The notes under the pieces: model-generated
Told to the model about the DNA's origin: nothing
Databases searched by the model: none
Seen by the model: the letters and a program-made list of their open reading frames with translations, nothing else
Shown here: piece by piece, positions 23,101 through 29,100 of the stretch
Position numbering within the stretch: the stretch's first letter is position 1
How the letters are laid out: every line of letters begins with the position of its first letter
Origin: Triatoma infestans
Taxonomy: Eukaryota > Arthropoda > Insecta > Hemiptera > Reduviidae
DNA length: 64,000 nt
Direction of reading: 5' to 3'
Assembly (NCBI GenBank): GCA_011037195.1
Contig: JAAEAF010002792.1
Location: forward strand, 103,272 to 167,271
Program-made: the position numbers and the translations under genes

Positions 23101-26100
23101 TGTAATTTAAATATTTTTTTACATTCGGCAGCATTACCCCAAATTACAGTAGCATAGCACAAATGTCTATGAACATACGCAAAACAGGCCAACTTTAAAG
23201 TTTTGAAGTTAACCGACATTCTTAATTTTCACAAAACTTAAATTCCACGAGACACTTGGCCCATGACGTTATTAACCTGATCTGTCCACTTTAATTTCGA
23301 ATTTATGCAAATGCCCAAGAAGTTGTGGTGTGTTGGATGTGAGTGTTGCAGTGGTGAGTGTTATTGCCGCGGGATGCCAACAAGTGGCCAGTCCATTCCT
23401 TCTACAAGGCTATAAGTAGGCTTATTAAGTAAATTTTCCCAAACAGAACTTTGTTTTAAGCAAGATATATAATGCGTATTTTTTTTCCTTCGGATTTTAT
23501 ATCTAATTAACTAAATTCGTAACATTATTTAATTGACTACTTACTTTAACTTCTGTTCGCAGCGAATTCCTTGTTTAGACCTAAAGAAAGTTATGCCTGA
23601 GTCATCAATTTAAAGAAAACTGGAGCCGTTTTTGATCGAAAAAACGAGAAAATCAAAAACCTATTTGTTAAAGTCGCACTTCCGGGTTAACCGATTTTCT
23701 TAAAACTTGGATCATAGTAATCCATTTAATGGCCCTTACTGTACGGTAACAGAACCGGATATTGTACTGAAATAGCACTTTAGTGGAAAGCTTAACTTGC
23801 AACTCCCTCAAAAATCAATTTGGAAGGACAAAGCTTCAAATTTCAAACGCACGCACTCAAAGAGAGTTTACTGTATCAGACAGAAAACAAATCTACATTA
23901 CAATGAATTCTAAATTGATGCAGATGTTATCACATTGCAGAACTAAGGAATACATCCACTGTTTCAAAATTTTGCCAGATCCTGCATCCAGATGTAATCC
24001 TTCTTCTTGGCAAACCTGGCATCACTTGGTGTTTAATTAGCATATGTTTGAAAATTGAACTTGTTTAGATTTTTAGAATAATCATCTTGTTTTAATCAGA
24101 GTAACTTATTTATTTTAACTATAAAGATTTTGGATTAATATTTTATAAGAAATAGAATGTGTACGAAGCTTGCAGAAATATCGTTTAAACAAACACAGAT
24201 TGAGTGACTGCAAAAACTTGTCATATTCAAAATATGAAATTCCTGAGAAAATTCTATTACGAAAATATGCAGGCGTTAAATGAATATTTCTGCAGTTTTA
24301 TTGCAAGTAAGCGACTTTTTACATTACACTATGTTTCTATTTGATACGATAAAATATATTATTTTTTTTTTATTCTTCTTTTATTTTTTAACGATTTGTA
24401 TTAATTACTAAATGCTTAGCCTAAAGCATTAATCCCTTAACTGCTAAAGGCACATATGTTCCCGATTGTAATGCCTACCACAGTGCTTACTAACAGCTGT
24501 TCTCCCGAGATCTACACATATGTATCTACACTTTTATCCTTCTTCTATAGATAGCAATTGTGTAGTCACTCGCGAATTTCTTTTTTTATTTTAACTAATC
24601 ATTTTTTTTCTTGAAATAAATGTCATTCTCAAAATTCCATGCAAATTGCTTTTGAGGTGACTTTCTTTTTTTGGGAGAAAATGTTGTTTCTATTCTACCT
24701 ATTAGGTCTAATCACACTACTGTCATGGCAGTAAAGAGATTTCAGTTACACTATTCTTATACTTTTATAATCCTATCCCCAACAAATTATAAGAAACCAT
24801 TAGTTTTAAGTAGGCTATTACTACTATTATCCTAATTCTTACACCAACTGAAAAAAAAAAAACGTTCAGGGAAACAGTTTGGAAACTGGAAAGTTTTCTG
24901 TCTCCGCAAAGTTTCAATTTTTTTCATTGAAGTATTGTAATTTTAATTACACTAACTATATAATACGAGCTTTGAAGACTCGAACTTCCTCCTCTTTAAA
25001 CATCTTCTTTTTTTTCGTTTTAAGGAAATTATAAAACAAAAAATACAAAAGAGACAAGGAAAACAAAGAAATGGCAAGATATCCACAAATCATGATTAAA
25101 TTCAATTTTTAGGTAAACAGGAAAAAAACCTGAACTTCAGAAATGAAACAAACAAAAAATATTTCGCTCATAGAAAAGAAAGTTCTCTTGAGCTTCGCCA
25201 ATAAGCAGCATGTAGAATATTTCAACTTTTACTAAAAATAAATAAATAAAATTAGCAACAATTGCATTTGTTCAATGATGAAACAAATAATCAACAAAAC
25301 CTATTGATAAAAAGTATTTCTAGTTGCAGCAAGTAATCAAGCCACGAGGGCTCATGTATGAATATAAAGGTTAAATTTAAACTTTTAAATTCAAAATAAA
25401 AACTGGAGACCCTCAACCAAAGTAATAGGGGTATATGATAAAGGAGATTTCTCTATTCTCTGCAAAATTATGGACATGATATCAGGAAACTTTACAAACT
25501 ATGCTTAGTAATTGCAAATATGGTGTGTGTGGCTCGCGTCATTTCAAATCAATGAGTTTCATATCTGTTCAGAATCAAGGTTTAATTGGTGAGGGCTACT
25601 TAGCGGTTTCATGGACGTAGCCAACACTTATGTCACGAGAACAGAACAGGTAACAGTCATACTGACCAATGGTGAAGTTTGACACGTTCGTTAAGCAATA
25701 GAAATTAATTTTTTGAATCGAGATAAACGATGTCAATTTCATGGAAACAATAATATAAATTTTCAATTCAAATAAAAACTTCAATTTCAGTTATCGATAC
25801 ACGCATTTCTACTTTTCATTCAATAGTTTTGTTTTTATTACTAATTATTTGTACTTTCTCTTACTGCTGGCGACCGGTTAAAAATTCCAAATTAAATTAC
25901 CACCGGAAATACATGTTTTGAGGTCTCATGAGTCCGAAAAAGTGGTTTCTATAAAACGGTATGTATGTATGTATATTTATTTATTTCGTTTACAAAGTTA
26001 TAAACTTATAGCAGAGAGTTGGCATTAAATAAATTTATAGCTAATACAAAATGCTTGTACCAGCACACAAGAGAATGCCAGCTAATTGCGAGCACCACCT

Positions 26101-29100
26101 CTGTTAGGACAGCTAGGCAGTACCACATCAGTCGCGAGACTATTTGGTGTGGGAAAAGTGCCCTCAAGGTAGCCTGGCTATCGGAGAATATGGCCACTCT
26201 TCTCCCCACTAGTCCTTGCCACTCTTCTCCCCACTAGAATTTCCTTAGCACAGGGCACTAACGCCACCACCGGGTCGTTCCTCAAAGACTATGGCGTATT
26301 TCCCCAAGTTGGCCTTAATTTTAACCCTTACATGACCTAGCGAATTAGACCCCAGCTCCGACACCAATCTGAGTCTTGGAGCCGTCCATATACCAGACCG
26401 AATTACGAGCAGAAGAGGGTTTCTATCCTATTCACCTCTGTTCGGTATTACAACTATGTGGAAGTCTCTGTCAAAATTTGAACCTTTGAATCATCCTATC
26501 TGTTGGATGCCAACTAAATGGTCAACCTTAATTGCCTCGATCAATCTCCGGTTTGGTTTAATCACGAAAGTGCAATTTAAAATTTGAAAATCATCAGGGA
26601 ACACAATTTGATTTTGTACAATTTTATCTGAATTAATTATAAATTATTATAATTCCAATTCAATAAGCAGATAAATAGGAATACTAATAATTTCTAAGGC
26701 ACAATATATAATCTCATGCTGCAATAACTTCTTGGCAAGAGATTGAAAAAATGAATTTCTATATTATTATAATGACATTACTTACCTCAACACACAATAA
26801 ATAGTCCCGGACGCGACTGTAAAAAAAAAAAAATTGGCAATAAGACACTACGAAATGAAAGTCAAGTCTCGGATAATATAAATCTTCTTTGTCTTTGGAT
26901 TCGGAAAGACTTGCCAAGATATAAATTCACGAAATGACTCACTCATGTGAACGCAGGCACATTATACCAAATGTAAAGTAAATCGCTCTGTCTATCTGCA
27001 TCTGTGCCCGCAATGGGTATCTGTTGCATGCAGTTACTTGGGGAGTAGCGCCCCACGGGTTACCACAACCTCAGTACTCCATGCACTTCGTCAGAACAAA
27101 CATAATACACTTAAACTCATGCACTCTACCCTTTACAGACAAGGACAAACACAGTACACAAACTAGGGTCTCCATCCCTAGTTAATTGCCGTAAGCCAAG
27201 AGAGAAGAAAGAGATTAGGTCAGTGGCAGCGCGCTGGACTAGCAACGCCGAGGTCCCGCGTTCGAATCCAGCGTGCTGCCCTTAGATTTTCTATTCCCAG
27301 AAGCCTCTACAGCTCACTGTCCGGTGATGGGTAGTGTTGTCTGTAGCTAGAGAACACTGCTCTGAGGCCGGCAGTGTACTGAGACGGCTCCGGGGCACAT
27401 AGATCTTTCAGGTTGCAGTGCAATAATCCCTATAACAATCTAATCTAATCTGACTCTCGATCTTCTCTGTCTATACCTTCTGACTTCTATCAGTCAGTAG
27501 GACTCTCAGTACCTATTCAACTATGAGTCCACTCATTGCCCGAAAGTGTCACCGGCGTATGATCAAACCTGCCCTTGGTGTTTGTCCCTCACGGGCTTAT
27601 CTCAAGTAACTAGATGGATCTTTACAGGGGCCATCGTTGTATAACGAGATGTCACTAAGTTATGAAGCTTCTAAAAAAATAGTAAAAGAAACATCCCTTC
27701 ACCTTATAAGTTAGATTAAGAAAATATATAAAAAAAAAAAAGAATAAAAGTAGTTTATTTATATATATATATATTATTTAGCTAAATAAAAATAAAAATA
27801 GTTTTAGATAACACCCAAAAATTCGGACAAATTTATTGTATTCTTCAGTATGTGTTATTTAAAGAAAGTTTTTAGGTGACCGACCCTCGATATATTCTTA
27901 AACTATTGTGAAAAACCATTTTCTGTATATTACTCATCTGAATTTATTATTCAGTTATCACAATATAGTTATTATTTGTAATAAAATTACATATTTTATA
28001 TCTTTATGGAGCATGTAGAATTATTTAATTAACTCTCTCATGGCAGGGGTACTATCATGGAAAAAAACTATTGTGAAAAGGTAAGTAATAGTATTTAGTT
28101 GTTGTGGTTGATTCCGCAGAGCTGGAAAGCTTCAGAGATATTTTCTGTGATATCCTGCTTCTTTTTGTGGTTTTCGACCGGTCTCGGGTTGGTGTATCAA
28201 CTGAATTTGCTCTGTGCAAGTCTATGTTATCACAGTTTTGACAAAAATTTCCTGATGATGGGCGAACCCCGAAACCGGTCGATGTCCACAAAATGAAGCA
28301 GGCTATCACGGAAAATGTCTCTGATGCTTTCCAGCTCTGCGGAACCAAACACCACAACATTCTAATATATCTTCAGACTATTTGAGCTAGTTGTGGATGT
28401 GTGATGCCAAACTAGTCCCTCAATATGAAATTTATTTATTCAAGCACTATACATTTCGCCAAACATGTAGGCTTCTTCAGTAGTGTATCCAGCTCTTAGA
28501 ATAAAAAAATAAATTTATCAGAAGCGTTAAAAATATGAAAGGAGGCACCATGTAAAAAAATAAAAAAAAGCAAACATAAGCACATGGCTATAAATGGGAA
28601 TGGATTGATGTGTAACACTTTAATCATTTTAAATATTACTACCTGGCAGAATTTCAATGTAATAATTATGCAATCCTCCAAACTTGAGGAGTAAGTCTAC
28701 TATGTGTAACATTAAATAAACTTACTTGCCTCTTGATACGCTTTTGACATAATTAATTTTTAAGTTTTAATTTTGGCATTGACTTGTATCATTACTTAGT
28801 ACATGATTTCTTTTTCCCAAAAAAATGTAGAATGTCTTTATCATGGATGTTAAAATATCAGCAGTAGACAATAGCACCAGTATAATTTCTACTGAGTGTA
28901 TTGCCATTTTTATTTTTTACATGGTGCCACCTTGTTCTATTCTTATCGCTTGTGATAAATTGTAACTTTTGTTTCTTAGGTTGGATACACTACTAAAGAT
29001 GCCTACACGTTTGGCGAAACGTGTAGTGCGTGAATAAATAAATTTCATATTGAGAGACTATTTCGTCTTCCTACAACCACAGATTAGATTAGATTCTAAA

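Larger units (their letters stand above)
28405..29065. mobile_element. Foldback element with a hammerhead-like motif in each arm
   Basis: The two ends are inverted copies over about 150 bp: aatatgaaatttatttatt at 28422 pairs with aataaataaatttcatatt at 29034, and ggaggcaccatgtaaaaa pairs with tttttacatggtgccacc. Each arm has a family C hammerhead core (28445-28485 minus, 28988-29028 plus). There is no coding sequence in the 660 bp. Confidence 0.75.
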
